This document shows positions 23,991-36,700 of a DNA stretch of 64,000 nucleotides, one piece after another. Location of the stretch: the NCBI GenBank assembly GCA_950295325.1, contig OX485807.1:40330440-40394439 (forward strand), read 5' to 3'. The translations under genes and the position numbers were made by a program. Positions within the stretch are counted from its first letter, which is position 1; every line of letters starts with the position of its first letter. Origin of the DNA: Polytrichum commune (Eukaryota; Streptophyta; Polytrichopsida; Polytrichales; Polytrichaceae). Below the pieces are notes generated by a model that saw only the letters and a program-made list of their open reading frames with translations, was not told the DNA's origin and did no database searches.

Positions 23991-26900
23991 TAAGCATGAT
24001 AACTTAAGCCAACAAAGTGTCACTTGACATCCTAATAGATCTTCGAGTTGGACTAGAAGTGAAGAAGGTTGTCACTTGGCTCTCCTTAGGGTGTCAAAGT
24101 TATCAAGCATTTCCTCACCATATTTTGCTAGATAATTATGTGCACTTTAGTCCTGTCCCATCTCATATTGTTGAAAGTCAAATTTTAATTTGTCTCAACC
24201 CAAATGGTCTACAACATAAAACATCCACGAAGAGGAGCCAAAATATCAAGAATCTGCTAGGAGAGGGAGAGGTAGGGAAGATTGCGTTGCCATTTTAAGT
24301 CTAAATATTGGTTAGGTCTAGGTTTCAAGCAATTGGTGATATCCGCTGAAAAATCCCACACCCTACAAGCTAGTTTGTAGTTCCAAAATCTATGATCAAG
24401 GATCTTAGCAATAACAATGGCATACAAGTGGCACTTGTTGTCATAGTTGGTAAAGCTTCTAGTTCTCCATACTTATTTGACCACCGTAAATTTGTTTCAA
24501 AGGGACCAAATGAACACCATACAATAGAAATCACCAAATCAACAAGTGATTTTTTTTTCTATATAGTTGAAAATACCAAATGAAGACCTTGAGAAACCAT
24601 GGCATGAGCTGCATGACGGTTGTTCTACCTTTGCAAAACCTACCGGTCCGATGTGTAGAGGCATGCTAAGTAAGTGATGTATCCCAAGAAACTAAGGACA
24701 GAGAGACATGGGTCCCTCTGCTCCAAGGTTCTTATAACCCTTCAAAAGCCAACAAGCTCAGGCTGGATGCTAGTATATTGTGTGAGACTTTGGTAACTCA
24801 ACCTCAACTTAGCTCAGACTGGACGACCAAAGAAGAGAAGATATTGGGTTACTCTTAGATTGCTATCCAGATGCTGGTCTTTCAGAAGTTGGTTCACAAC
24901 AACTCTATAAGTAGTTAAGAGTGCAGTTGGTACTAAACAATAACATGGTCAAGCAATAGGGGAAAATGTTGAACGAGTCAGTGTCCCGGGAGATTTTTGG
25001 GCTAATAGGTCAAGATCCTAGTGTTTCCAAGTCCAGCTGGTTACATGTTGCAGACTTTCTGTTGCAGACTTTCTGTTGTTCTTTATTGGTTTGAGGTAAG
25101 TTCTATAGACTCTTCTGAAATTACAGTAACTTTCCTATAGACTACAGAGGTTCAACCAGTTATTTCTCAAACTCAACTGGTTGATCTGTAACTAGCGGTT
25201 GGTTCTCCCTGTTCATTGGAACCAGTTCTGCCTGTAAGATCGATGGGGATGCCCAGTACAGCTCTACCAAGTACAGAATACATTCTGACACTGAAAAGAC
25301 ACAAAAGAATGTGAAGTGCTTGCCCTTATCAAAATCCCAGAAGTTGGCTAGGTTTCCAAAAACCTGATAGATTGACTATGACAGCAACTGGAAACAAACA
25401 ATCAGGAAACAGACAGAACAGTCTTCAGAAAACTTGGTTGCACTGTGCATTCTATATCATTGAGTACCTGCTGTACTAGGAACAGTGGGAAGAGTTCAGC
25501 AATCAGAAAGCTGAAAGTTGGCTAGTACTGCTTCCAAGTCCATAGAGATCAAGAATATTGAACTTGACATGCTCAAGGTTCTATTCACATGCATGGCTGA
25601 CCCTCTGTACTCTGCTCATGGAAATTGCCACATGAAAAATAACTGTTTCACAGCAATGGTGGTCTAGACTCTACAGCGAATTACTGTAGCACAAACCCGG
25701 ATGTAACTGATATGTCATTGTGCATTTCATCAAGAAACCTAGACTGATACCCAAGAGCATTTCCATGTTCTTTTCTTTCGGGTTCTGGTGGTCTTGTATG
25801 TTTTTGACAATAAAATAAAATTTGTTTCATCTATTTCAAAAACATAGACTTGATTATCATCTTAAAGTTTTTGGTCAAAACAACAACTTGTGGTTATACG
25901 TAAGCTGACACAAGAAGTTGAGAGTTTAAAAAATGGATGGCACTCCTTTTAGTGGAACTCAATGTGAAGGGTGGTTTGAGAACTGACATCAAAAGCTTTC
26001 CTACCAACTTGGATAAGGTGAAGAGTATCCTCTGTGTAAAGAGTAGTTGCTTTTCAGATACAAGAAGCCAAATTGTAAGCGTGCTTGAAAGAGAATGCTA
26101 CAAGTACGACATTAGTACTTAACAAGACCCTTACCTGTAGAAATGAATTGCAATGAACAAGAGCTATGGAGAAGACCCCAACCCTCCCCTCCCATCATTT
26201 CTCTGGGTTGTGACTTCATGCAACCCTTATGATCCCTTGGTGGCCGAACGGCCTTTGCAAAACCTACTTGCTCTGTTCCGCTTGATAGGGTTTGCATCGT
26301 AGGATGCAAGTGGCGTTCCGTCTCAAGAAAGTAAGGGCAGAGAGAGGCGAGGTTCCTCTGCAGCACTCTACCCACATCTAGAAGCTGATGGAACTTGGAA
26401 ATAGGTCATCGTGTGGAAGGAAAACCTACAGACTCTAAGGCGTTGAACCACATTGTGAAGTGAGGTCTCAGAGAGCCATGGATTTCAGTTCTCAAAGAGA
26501 CGTTGCTCTCAATAGGCGAAAGCATCTTCCTCCTGGATTGAGGGGCGTATGGCGAGCCCAGAAGTAGAAACTCAAGCCTGCTCCCCACCCTTAACTCTCT
26601 CTCTCTGTCTCTCTCTCTCAGCAAGACAAAGTCTGGAGTGATAAGATCTATTTAACACATGTTGTAAGCTTAGTTATGATTACAGCAAGTTGTATCCATT
26701 CTGAGATCATACATGTGTGGTGTCCGTGTTCCTGCAGTCCCTTTCCAGCAGTTCCTGCAGGCCGTTTTGCAGATTACAGGACATAATGTGCCGGCGATCG
26801 GATGCCGATTCGATTACCTGCCTTCAAAGCTGTTGGTCACTTGATCACTTCGGCGACTGGTGATGAGTGTTGCAGGCAGAGTCAGTCTGCTCACATGTTA

Positions 26901-27349
26901 ATGAATGTAAGCCTGGCTGACAGCAGTATTCATATCCAACTGGAACTTTGGTATGAAGTACTACACACTGTGTCCACGGAAAGCATAAAGACATGGCATT
27001 ATGGACGGAAATGGCTGCTTTTGAGCTCTGACAGGAAGAACGATACACAAAAAGCTGCACAGAGTTGAACCTATCCGGTGCCAATCTCTGGGCGACTCCT
27101 GATCACTTGAAGGACATTGCAGGATAAGGTTTTAGGGATCAATGAGACATCACATTGGGGTTGCTAAAGTTCATTGAAAGGTGGGCATCCTCCCAGCTGC
27201 CGCCCAGCTCAAACACGACATAGGCTCTGAATCTTTCCTGCAAAAGGTACCAGGTCCGTCAATTTCTTAACTCCATCACAAAGGACCCTCATTCCTGACG
27301 TTCCATCATCCGCTCTGTCAAGCATCTCGGAATCTAAGATAGTCGTGCA
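23991..27349. other. Mosaic of dispersed repeat fragments, no gene recognised
   Basis: Base composition rises in G+C from about 24600. 24632-24710 and 26233-26360 share blocks in the same orientation (CCTTTGCAAAACCTAC; CAAGAAA-TAAGG-CAGAGAG and CCTCTGC), so they are related repeat copies about 1.6 kb apart. 25163-25221 is the reverse complement of 3926-3983. The 93-residue frame at 24017-24298 has no recognisable motif. Sequence from about 26640 to 27350 matches nothing else I can identify. Confidence 0.4.
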
Positions 27350-27354
27350 TGAAA

Positions 27355-27584
27355 CTACTGCACCGTTTGTGGCAATTAGTGACACTTACTATCCAGAGTT
27401 ACATTGCGCTACAACTTTTTCTATGATAGAACTCAATTTCTACCAACCAAGGTGAAATTGATTGTTTGAACATTATAGAACATTAACATCTTTACTTGGT
27501 GAAAAAAAAGCTAACAATAAAATGATATGACGATGCGAAACTCCGAATAGTAAGTGACACTAAATATCATAACCGGTGTAGTGG
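27355..27584. mobile_element. 230-bp MITE with ~45-bp terminal inverted repeats
   Basis: The left end is CTACTGCACCGTTTGTGGC and the inverted right end CCACTACACCGGTTATGAT. Similarity continues through TTAGTG(T/A)CACTTACTAT to about 45 bases. The flanks carry an exact 5-bp direct repeat TGAAA (27350-27354, 27585-27589). The ends share the TTTAGTGTCAC motif and the 5-bp duplication size with the element at 3984-4294, so they probably belong to one non-autonomous superfamily. Non-coding. Confidence 0.75.
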
Positions 27585-27589
27585 TGAAA

Positions 27590-28259
27590 GTGGGACAGAG
27601 GTGATGTTAACTTTATAGCCTTGTGAACATTAAAATGTTCATAATTAAAACCTAAAATTTTACCCAGCCCAATTTCGGGTTTTGGGGGTAGAAAAATTAA
27701 TTATGAAGATCGACAAAAGGATTTTAAAATACTGGAACACAGGGTCCCTGATGTTCATCACCTGATATCCCAATCTCTACGGTGTGAGAGTGTTATTTGG
27801 TTCATTTATTTTCTCGTTCTCCAACTTCTACCGATTATATTTACACAACAAAACTTGTGTTGCATTAGCAAAGCTATGATGGAGCATTGATCAACAAAAA
27901 TCGGATCGAAATTTGGACTTCTCATGATTCAATTATGGTTATCGGAATCAACAATATTGTATTCATTATTGAGTGTGGAGAAGTTCATAAATTTTGAAGA
28001 CGTAGTCCAATATTTGTTAAACTTGTGTTTTTATGGTGTTTGTTATTTGATCTTCACCTAACCACACATCAATGAAACATGGGTGTCCAATTTAAAAAAG
28101 GAATCAAATAACATCTGCATGCCTTTGGTAGATAGTAGATGTACCTTTGTCACTAGTGGATCCATCTACCTTGGTCCTAGATACTAGATAGATGTACGAC
28201 CTTGTGGGTCTTTGTGCTACTTGAAGAACAAACAATTGCAAACCATTTTCAAACTTGGA
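27590..28259. other. Intergenic DNA, no gene recognised
   Basis: A+T-rich, without motifs or repeats that I can place. Confidence 0.5.
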
Positions 28260-28414
28260 CATAACATTACTCAACGATGTGGGCCCTAGGAATATAACAA
28301 TCGGATGTTGGGAGCTCAGTGTAAATCAGAGTCTACCTACATAGCTTTCCGAGCATCCAATTATAATATTCAGAGGGCTCACTAAACAAGCACTAAGTGT
28401 TGAGTAATGTTATG
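28260..28414. mobile_element. 155-bp MITE, copy 2 of the CATAACATTACTCA family
   Basis: The 16-bp terminal inverted repeats CATAACATTACTCAAC are perfect at both ends. The interior aligns with 19392-19546 in the same orientation. No convincing target duplication is visible. Non-coding. Confidence 0.65.
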
Positions 28415-29041
28415 GATAGTAAGTACCTAAAGAACATTTAAATGTACTTGTTATAAACTGGACACAGTTACCTTCTTCCTAGATGCAAATAGGTATTATG
28501 AAGTTCAGGGCCCTTGTGCAAGTGATGAAGTTCACTGACTCTATTCTCACTCGAGCTAGAGTGATTCATCGCCACCAATAAGGCTCACCTCAAAACCACC
28601 ACCTTATGCACACATAAGGTAAGTGGGTAGTAAACAAGCAATTTCTCTCTGCACATACTTTTCGTAGTGTATGAAACATGCAATTAATGAGAGATGATTA
28701 ACAAATTCACATTGTGCCCGTAGCCACTTCCCTCTTACTGTTCTGTGCTTGTATGAATATCCAATTCATATTTTAAATGAATACTCTTTGAATTATTACA
28801 TGATCATATATACATGGTCCCCCACTTATGTTTACCATTGCGTCTAGAAAGGTTAACAAATTTTGAGCATGTAGTTCAATCCCTTTTCAAGACATGTCTT
28901 CTTGTTGTCCCAACTGTACACTACTCAAATAAAGGTATTCATGAAAGAGCAGACACCAAAATATCAAGCACATCTACCTTGATTCGCGTTGGTCACATCA
29001 AAGACATGAACTATAAATTGTTGGGGTAATGTCTTATGTGA
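28415..29041. other. Intergenic DNA, no gene recognised
   Basis: Short frames only; nothing assignable. Confidence 0.5.
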
Positions 29042-29345
29042 GCTACTTTTATTGCATGTCTTATGTCCATGGTTAATTACTAGCACTGTAAGATGTGGGC
29101 TACTTTTATTGCATGTCTTATGACCATGGTTAATTACTAGCACTGTAAGATGTGGGCTACTTTTATTGCATGTCTTATGACCATGGTTAATTACTAGCAC
29201 TGTAAGATGTGGGCTACTTTTATTGCATGTCTTATGACCATGGTTAATTACTAGCATTGTAAGATGTGGGCTACTTTTATTGCATGTCTGATGACCATAG
29301 TTAATTACTAGCACTGTAAGATGTGGGCTACTTTAATTGCAAGAT
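29042..29345. repeat. 57-bp tandem repeat, ~5.3 copies
   Basis: Units begin GCTACTTTTATTGCATGTCT at 29042, 29099, 29156, 29213 and 29270, with a partial unit at 29327. They are nearly identical. Because 57 is a multiple of three, the minus strand reads as an open 19-residue repeat (LVINHGHKTCNKSS); this is a by-product of the period and has no independent support as a protein. Confidence 0.9.
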
Positions 29346-31819
29346 GTGCTCTCTCATGCATCACAACTTTTACCCAAGGTTGGCATGCGATTTGTAATTG
29401 GTCTTGGGAGGAAATTGATTGATATGGGTCACTGCTGCACATCAAGTTCACATCAAGTTCACATCAAGTTCACCCATTTAACAGAAACCAGTGTCCATTG
29501 GAGCCTGATTTCAGGATCCTGTACACAGCTTTTGGTGTTTGGGTAACTTTTAAGGCCAGTAAATGATCATTCGCTCTTGGCAATGATATTGTACGTGTTC
29601 ACTCAGATGGTTGAAGAAGTAGCTGCTTACAAAACCATTACATCTACACTGTCTGGTATATAGTGGCACATGTGTAATAGTGCCATTTACCCTATTTAGA
29701 GGTGTATGCTAGATTATATTGATGATGAATAACTTCACCTTAGCTATCATCTCACGACACTTGATGTTCAAGTGTGTTTACTAATGTCTTGGCATGAGCA
29801 TGTTCAATAATGTTATGAGGTGCATGCTTATGTTACACAATGATCTACAAGTTGATTGAAGTGTACACAAATGACACTTGACATTTATATGCTCAAGAAC
29901 GTCTTCCTCTTGCACACTAAACTTTAAACACGTGACACTTGCCATTAGTACGCTAAAAAATATCTTCCCCTTGCAAACTAAAATGTAAGTCTATCATCTA
30001 AACTATCCCAATGTGCTAAATGTCCTATTATAGATTTTTTTAAAATTTTAAGCTAAAAAAGTGGCAATCCTGCATTATGGCCAAAACCACGATAACAACC
30101 GATACTCATCAATTGTTTGATATCCCTTTTGAATCACTCTCATGTTGACAAATAGAATCATATTGGCAATTAGTGGGCCTGACACTTTGAGACCTCTAGG
30201 AGTTTAGTTTAGGCCCTTTGCAAATGGGTGTACGTGACACTAAATACCATAAATGTTGTAGTGGAGTTAGAATTATTCACATCATGTGAGTTTCCATGTA
30301 GGCCACTCGCCCACTAGATTCTAGATAATAGTGGGTGGGAGGTGTTCACATGTAGATAAGCACAAGCCACCAATCAACCACATTCTAGTGGCTACTAGAA
30401 TTTGGCGGGCCATGGACACATGACGCTAGACTTCCATGCGCCCACTAAGCACTTTTTAACCTACAAGTGCCAGTCATCAAGGGATTGAAGATTGGTTTTA
30501 AAAAGGAAGAGGTTAGTAGATGGACCCAAATTTGTAAAGATGAGAGTAGCTACACTAAATTTGTTATTTAGTGTCACCAATTCTGATTGTCTTGCTCAAT
30601 ACTAATTGTAAAGTGTACTAGTGTAATGTCACCAACACTAAATGTTAACCCAACATTATTTGTCATTCCTTGTAAAAAAAATTTGGGATTATAGATGTAC
30701 AGTGTTGCAATTACAGTCACTAACCAAGTGATTTTTCATCCAAATTTCAATCATCCATGACAATATTTTATCACAAGTTGCTGACAAGAAAAAGTAGGGG
30801 TTTAGCCAATGGATGAACTCATCCATCATCCATGACAATATTTGTTCATTTATTCATAAGTGTCATCCAAAAACTTACCATAGTGACATAAGATACCATA
30901 TGACACTAAATGTCATATGTAGTGTAGTATCATCCACATAAGAGGTGGATTGAGGAAGTGCTATTTCTTCCTTATCTTTTGGATAATACATGAGAAATTT
31001 CATTTTGATGCCGTCCAAATTGTTGCGCACATACCAGTCTATGATGGCGTTGTGGACATTAATTTGTTATAGCTTCTGGAAATTTCACCTTGATGGCTTC
31101 CCACTCTTAGTGGATAACCCCAACGCCTTGAAAGGTCCTCCTTGCCCACACGAGTGGGAATGGGAAATTGGACAAACTGGTGCACTGCCTTTCGAACGGG
31201 GGTTATGTTTGGTTCCAACCCCATAGAATTAGCCGATTGCACGTTCAAATGCCTTTTCCTTTTATTAAATTGTTTAAACACCATGTTGGAATCCTCTAGC
31301 TTGTCATCTCCCATCCTCCATCTCCATTCCGCCATCACCTTTATTAACATGATAGATGTGTATTTACAAACGAAATTTTAAACACGCTCACACACATGGC
31401 GGTATCCACACCTCAATGCCAAAAATATTCAATCCAAAATTGGCAAGGGTTTCATCCCATCATTTATCTTCCAACTCCCTTTGACCCTCTCTACAGATTG
31501 GGCAAAGTATGTTAAACATGCTAGGCCCTAATATCGCACTTGAGGCGAGGTGGTTGAAAGTTAGGTCAATGAGACCTCGCACCTTATAGATAGGTTGGGA
31601 GGGTCTCATATTCTTTGGGGTTGATCTCCTCAATCATGACCGTTGGATGCGGTTACAAGGCGGCAATCGACCAAGACAAATGATTGCTAAGTAGTAGTTG
31701 ACCAAGATAGTTGACTTAAGGCAAATGAGTACTTAGTAGTAGTTTAATAAGGGCAATCAACTTTTACTTTGTAATCAATTGTTGGATTGCAGTCGACCTA
31801 TGTTACCTATTTTATTGAT
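29346..31819. other. Intergenic DNA with scattered MITE-like ends
   Basis: No gene recognised. Ends related to the 5-bp-duplication MITE family occur near 29643 (CTACACTGTCTGG), 30230-30256 (GACACTAAATACC to TTGTAGTGG), 30549 (CTACACTAAATTTG) and 30900-30927 (GACACTAAATGTC to AGTGTAG). I could not pair them with flanking duplications. The minus-strand 103-residue frame near 31039-31350 has no recognised domain. Confidence 0.4.
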
Positions 31820-32125
31820 TGCTACTTAGTGCAGTTGATATAGGGCAATCATTTGCTACTTAGTGGAGTTGACATAGGCCACTCATTTGCTACTTAGTGC
31901 AATTGATATGTGGCACTCATTTGCTACTTAGTGCAGTTGACATAGGGCATTCATTTGCTATTTAGTGCAGTTGACATAGGGCACTCATTTGCTACTTAGT
32001 GTAATTGATATAGGGCACTCATTTGCTACTTAGTGCAGTTGACATAGGGCACTCATTTGCTATTTAATGCAATTGACATAGGGCACTCATTTGCTACTTA
32101 GTGTAGTCGACTTAGTGCATTAGAC
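31820..32125. repeat. 34-bp tandem repeat, ~9 copies
   Basis: Units beginning TGCTACTTAGTGCAGTTGAC recur every 34 bases at 31820, 31854, 31888, 31922, 31956, 31990, 32024, 32058 and 32092. Sequence just upstream (31680-31800) holds degenerate relatives of the unit. Non-coding minisatellite. Confidence 0.9.
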
Positions 32126-32379
32126 TATTTGTTAGCAGTCAATTTAGTAACCAATAATCATTTTAGTGAAATTGCTTGTTGTTTAGGAATCAACCTAGAC
32201 ACTTGGTTGTTGGTTTGTAGTCGATGTAGTTTTTTGATTGTTGATTGTTGGATGGTCACATGCCTTTTACAAGGCTAATATTTCCATTAGTATTATCCAC
32301 CATCATGCATTCATCAAGGTCATGAAAGAAATTAACGAGGCAAGAAGTATATAAAAATTGCCAGCCTATCATGCAATGC

Positions 32380-33120
32380 GTCAAAGTTTAATTGACGATG
32401 CACCGTACAATATCCAAAAATTAGTGGAGATGAAGACAAAGTCATCCATCCATAAATATGGGTGCATTATTTGTTTGGAGGCATGAGAGATGTTGTCCAC
32501 TAGCCTCTGATAAACCTCATGCAAGTTTGTTGGTGTGTAACGTGTTCCTTGGTTCCATCGACACAATCAGTAGCATAAAGGGCGTTAACTACGTCACAAC
32601 TAGGGCAAATAGATATATTGTCAAAGTGGATCCAATTTTCTTTTTTGTCCATGTTTGCTTCAAGAATGCGGCGGCCATGAAAGAGGCGGCTAGCAATATT
32701 AGCCATAAATGACCACACTTATATTGACAAGGATATGCAACGCATTTTTTGAACTTGTTCTTGAAGAATTGAGAAAAACAATAATATATGAAGCATGTTG
32801 TAGACAAGGCAAAGGACATTATCAAATACATTGAGATCCACTAATGTCCTCCGGCAATCTTCCTTATTAACTCACCAAATTTGGGATTGAAGATGTTTGA
32901 ATCCACAAAATATGCCATCAACTCCATAATGATCGATTGATTCATGAAGTTCATACATGCATTGGAACAAACGGTCAAACATTCTGATTAAATGGCTTGC
33001 ATGAATAAGTTGAGTTATTGAAGTGATGATCAATGGTGAAGTGCCATCAAGGCGCGTCAAATCAAGGCAAATGTGAATGATGATAATTTGTGTATTACTT
33101 GCAATAATTATTGTCACATG
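32380..33120 (-). pseudogene. Decayed unrecognised coding remnant
   Basis: On the minus strand, pieces in shifting frames look protein-like: NVFDNVLCLVYNMLH, then FMANIASRLFHGRRILEAN, HFDNISICPSCDVVNALYA with a CxxC pair, and HASKQIMHPYLWMDD. Several stops separate them. I do not recognise the family; a transposon-derived protein is possible. It lies just outside the left end of the composite element. Confidence 0.3.
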
Positions 33121-33440
33121 TCAAAGAGGTATTGAAAGCACTAAGAATATTTGATGGCGCAGAGTCAACGATGGGCAAGGCTTGGTTGACGATAAAGAAC
33201 TTGGGAAAATATGTGCTTAGGCTTAGAAATTATTATTTCAATTTAATCCACGACATTGTCACATTGCCCAAAGAAGATTTCTATAGCTAGTAGCGTAAGA
33301 TGACTATGGACTTCCACCATGTGAATGTAATGTTGAATGCGTATTTATTGGATGACCTTAGCATCAATGAAGATGCTACCATTGATGGTATTTCCAGTTC
33401 ATCCATTATGCTCTTGATTTGTATCCGTCGGATTTAAACC

Positions 33441-33550
33441 GAGGGAAGCTATCTTATAAGCGATGAGCAATGAGCAGTGAGCGGTGAGCAATAAGACATG
33501 AGTGGTGAGCAATACGACATGAGCAGTGAGCGGTAACATATGAGTAATGA
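33441..33550 (+). repeat. Left terminal inverted repeat of the composite element
   Basis: Begins GAGGGAAGCTATCTTATAAG and is built of short GAGCRRTGAGC units, including a duplicated GTGAGCAATA(A/C)GACATGAG block. It aligns in reverse complement with the right end near 43889. The extra internal units make it longer than the right repeat. Confidence 0.7.
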
Positions 33551-33782
33551 ATTCAAAAATAGTAAAGGTGCACGGGTTTAGGGTACATGAACTAAATATA
33601 GTACTACATGAATTGAAGATTTTCAATTGTAAAGAGTTCAATTGAAGCAAGAAGGAAGCGTATTACCGTGGATCATTTGAAATGCTTCCAGCCCATTGCT
33701 GATTTTTATTATAAAAATCCAAACCAAAACATGTCATATTTTGACATTCAAATATATGGTATTTAATAGACCATTTGCAATA

Positions 33783-36700
33783 CTACTTACACTCTACAAT
33801 ACCAGCAAGTTCAAGTCGTCGCATGACCTCGTTATAGGTATATGTAGGTGCATGAATGAACTTGTCACTCTCGTAATCCACCTTGCACAAAAATCTAAAC
33901 ACATAATAAAGATATTTACAATACACCCATTTTTCTTTCTTTCCCAATGCATGAGAGGACATTTTCGTGAAATCCGGGCATGTGCAATGCGGGATGTCGC
34001 CAATTGCGACATGGTAGGTGATATCATGCTTGGAGACAATGTTGATTATCACTCCAAAGCCCGGATATGGAATGGCAGTGACCCCAACCACATAGTAACC
34101 CTCCATGAGTCCGGCGCTCTCCCATTTGTTTTTGTGATCCGTTAGCGGTGCTGTTGGATTACGACGCACTGTCTTCCCAAACCTGAATGTAGGGTGGGCG
34201 TCCGGGTTTGGTGGCATAGAAAAATGCGAACGAGGGATGGGGAGAGTTGCGATTGTTGAAAGCCTACGACGAGGGGACAATGCCTCCCTCTGCTGTAGTT
34301 GAAATCCAGCATCTTCAAGTGCCAAAATCTCCTCTCGCGATAGATTGGTACCTATCTCCACCGGCCACGTGTTGGGTACTATAGGCCAGTCCAACACATA
34401 TTTCTTCTTACTGCCACTCACACAACGTTTGATGTCGTCAGGGCAAAACCAAAATTCATACTCCACATTGTTGGGAGAGCGAAATTCCTTCCTGAGCCCT
34501 TTGTATGTTGGAACAGGTGTGCCATGTTTTCTAGTCCCGACTTTGGCATTGCACATAGTCCTTGTAATGGCCTGTAGTGCCCAACATCGTTTGGCTGAGT
34601 TGGGTGGTAATCTTGCAATGTGCTACTTGGAAGCAAGACAATCTGTCTCTAACACGGATGTAGTATGAGCCACACCATGAATTGCAGAACTCAACGATTC
34701 CTCTATGCGTTGATGAGTTACTCAGGTGTTGGGACGAGGAATGGAATAGTTCACTTTGTCGGGTCGATGAGAGTCACAATCAGCACCCGGTGGTAGGTTG
34801 AGTTTGCGTTTGGTGGAACCAAAGAGCTCTGACCCTTCCAATGCACAATCTCTAGTGTTGACGTCTTCTGCCCCTGGATAAGACTTCATGGCATCGGCCA
34901 ATATTTTTGGATCTCCACACTTGGCAGCCGCTTTGAGTTTCAAGGATGCCGAATCAGAACCTTTACCATCAGACCCCCCTTTCAACCATGTCCGGTAATT
35001 TGCAATTTGCATGAAGGCACGGATCATGTCGTCCACTGTAGCTTCATATAAACAAGTCATCTTGTTGCCGGACTGTTGGAGCCATTTATTGTGTACAGTC
35101 TCTGCAAGGTTGCATGTTGGCATTTCCGCACGCTCTTCTATTGTCATATCCTATGAACAACACACAAATACAAGATTAAGAAAAACATAAGATATATTAT
35201 ATATCAGTGGCAAGATATTGAATGACAGTGAATAATGAAGTTTGATATGTACTTACAAGTAGCATATGACCACCCCATTGTCTGTAACAAAAGTGCCAAA
35301 ATTCCAACCACTCTGAAAGGCAAGGATGTCTTCTTCCGAGGCAGCTCCAGATGATAACCACTAAGAACGAATCACATGGTACTTAGTCTCAACGTCATCC
35401 ATTGTTTTCGCGTCTTTGTAATCCTTGCATATTTGTTTTGTGTTGAAACTGCAAGGATGGTTTAATATACTTTTGGGTCACCTTATTCAAGCTTGCAGAC
35501 CAATGGAAAAGACATGTATGCTCACGTGCAACCATGGGTAGACTTGGATCACCATCCCCGTAAATCGCCCTCATCGCATTCCAATTAGCTTGAGCACTAT
35601 CAGCCATAAACCCTTTAAAGTTTACGTTTGGTACATAATTTTCTGCCATAACAACATTCAAATTTTCCCAAAAGAGAATTTGTGTTGCACCATCTTCAGA
35701 TTGCATGTCACAACACACAATAGTCAACACTTTACAGTATTGACTGTCGTACACATGGCATGCCATGGTCGTCAAGTCCTTCAAACGTTTGACATGGTCA
35801 AACATAATCCATGAATTCTCCATGTCCCCACCGACTTGCATCCTCTTTACAAGCTCCACACCACTACCTGGAAGGTCTACATACATCTTGAAAACAAATA
35901 CTTTGTCTTTTGACTGCCCTGGAAACCGACTACCATGGACGAACTTGAAAGCAGAGTGGTCTTTGAGTGCCATAATACTATCCATAGTTTCCATTCCACT
36001 ACGCAAAAAACGCTTTGATCCATATACAAAGTTACAACAATTCGGAGACGAAAGAGTGCTGAATTTGTCCATGACTACCTCTAGGGATGAACCAACCAAA
36101 GTGATGGTCTTCGACAGTTGCGGGAGATTTGAGAAGGTAATTAGCTAAGAATTGTTTGTTTGTTGCCATAATTATGGCTAAATTTTTGGCTGTGGGTGTT
36201 TTCAATACTTCATTTGCAACGCACTGGTATGCCATGTCCAATGACTCACGGCATGCGCCATTGGCTACAGGGTGATCATGTACACCAATATGAATGCAAG
36301 CCCTGGACATTCCAACAGATGTGGATTGGATGTATATAATTCGAGCATGACATAAAACAATACACACATGTGTGAAACGACATACCTTACACTCAACAGT
36401 GGACCTAGTGGGAGGAACATTACCCACAGCAAATGGGAGAGGAGTTGAACCGGCCCATTCATTGTTGTTCCGGAGGCCCCCATTGCGATTCATGTAATCA
36501 CAGTAGTCATTAGGACATTGGAGATGACCAGCACAAGTAGAACGCCGGAAGGACAATCCAAAATCATTTTGGATATTGGTGGTTTTGGTGGTGCACCAAG
36601 GGTGACCGTCGCACATCTTGTCCATGCCGTCCATTGAGCGGCCATACGTACTTGGAACTTTAAGTGCCACAGGGGGTAAGCAAAACAAAACATCACCATT

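Noticed and set aside
28964-29314. 116-residue minus-strand frame of 19-residue repeats
   Set aside because: The 57-bp tandem period is a multiple of three, which keeps the frame open; there is no start context or domain.
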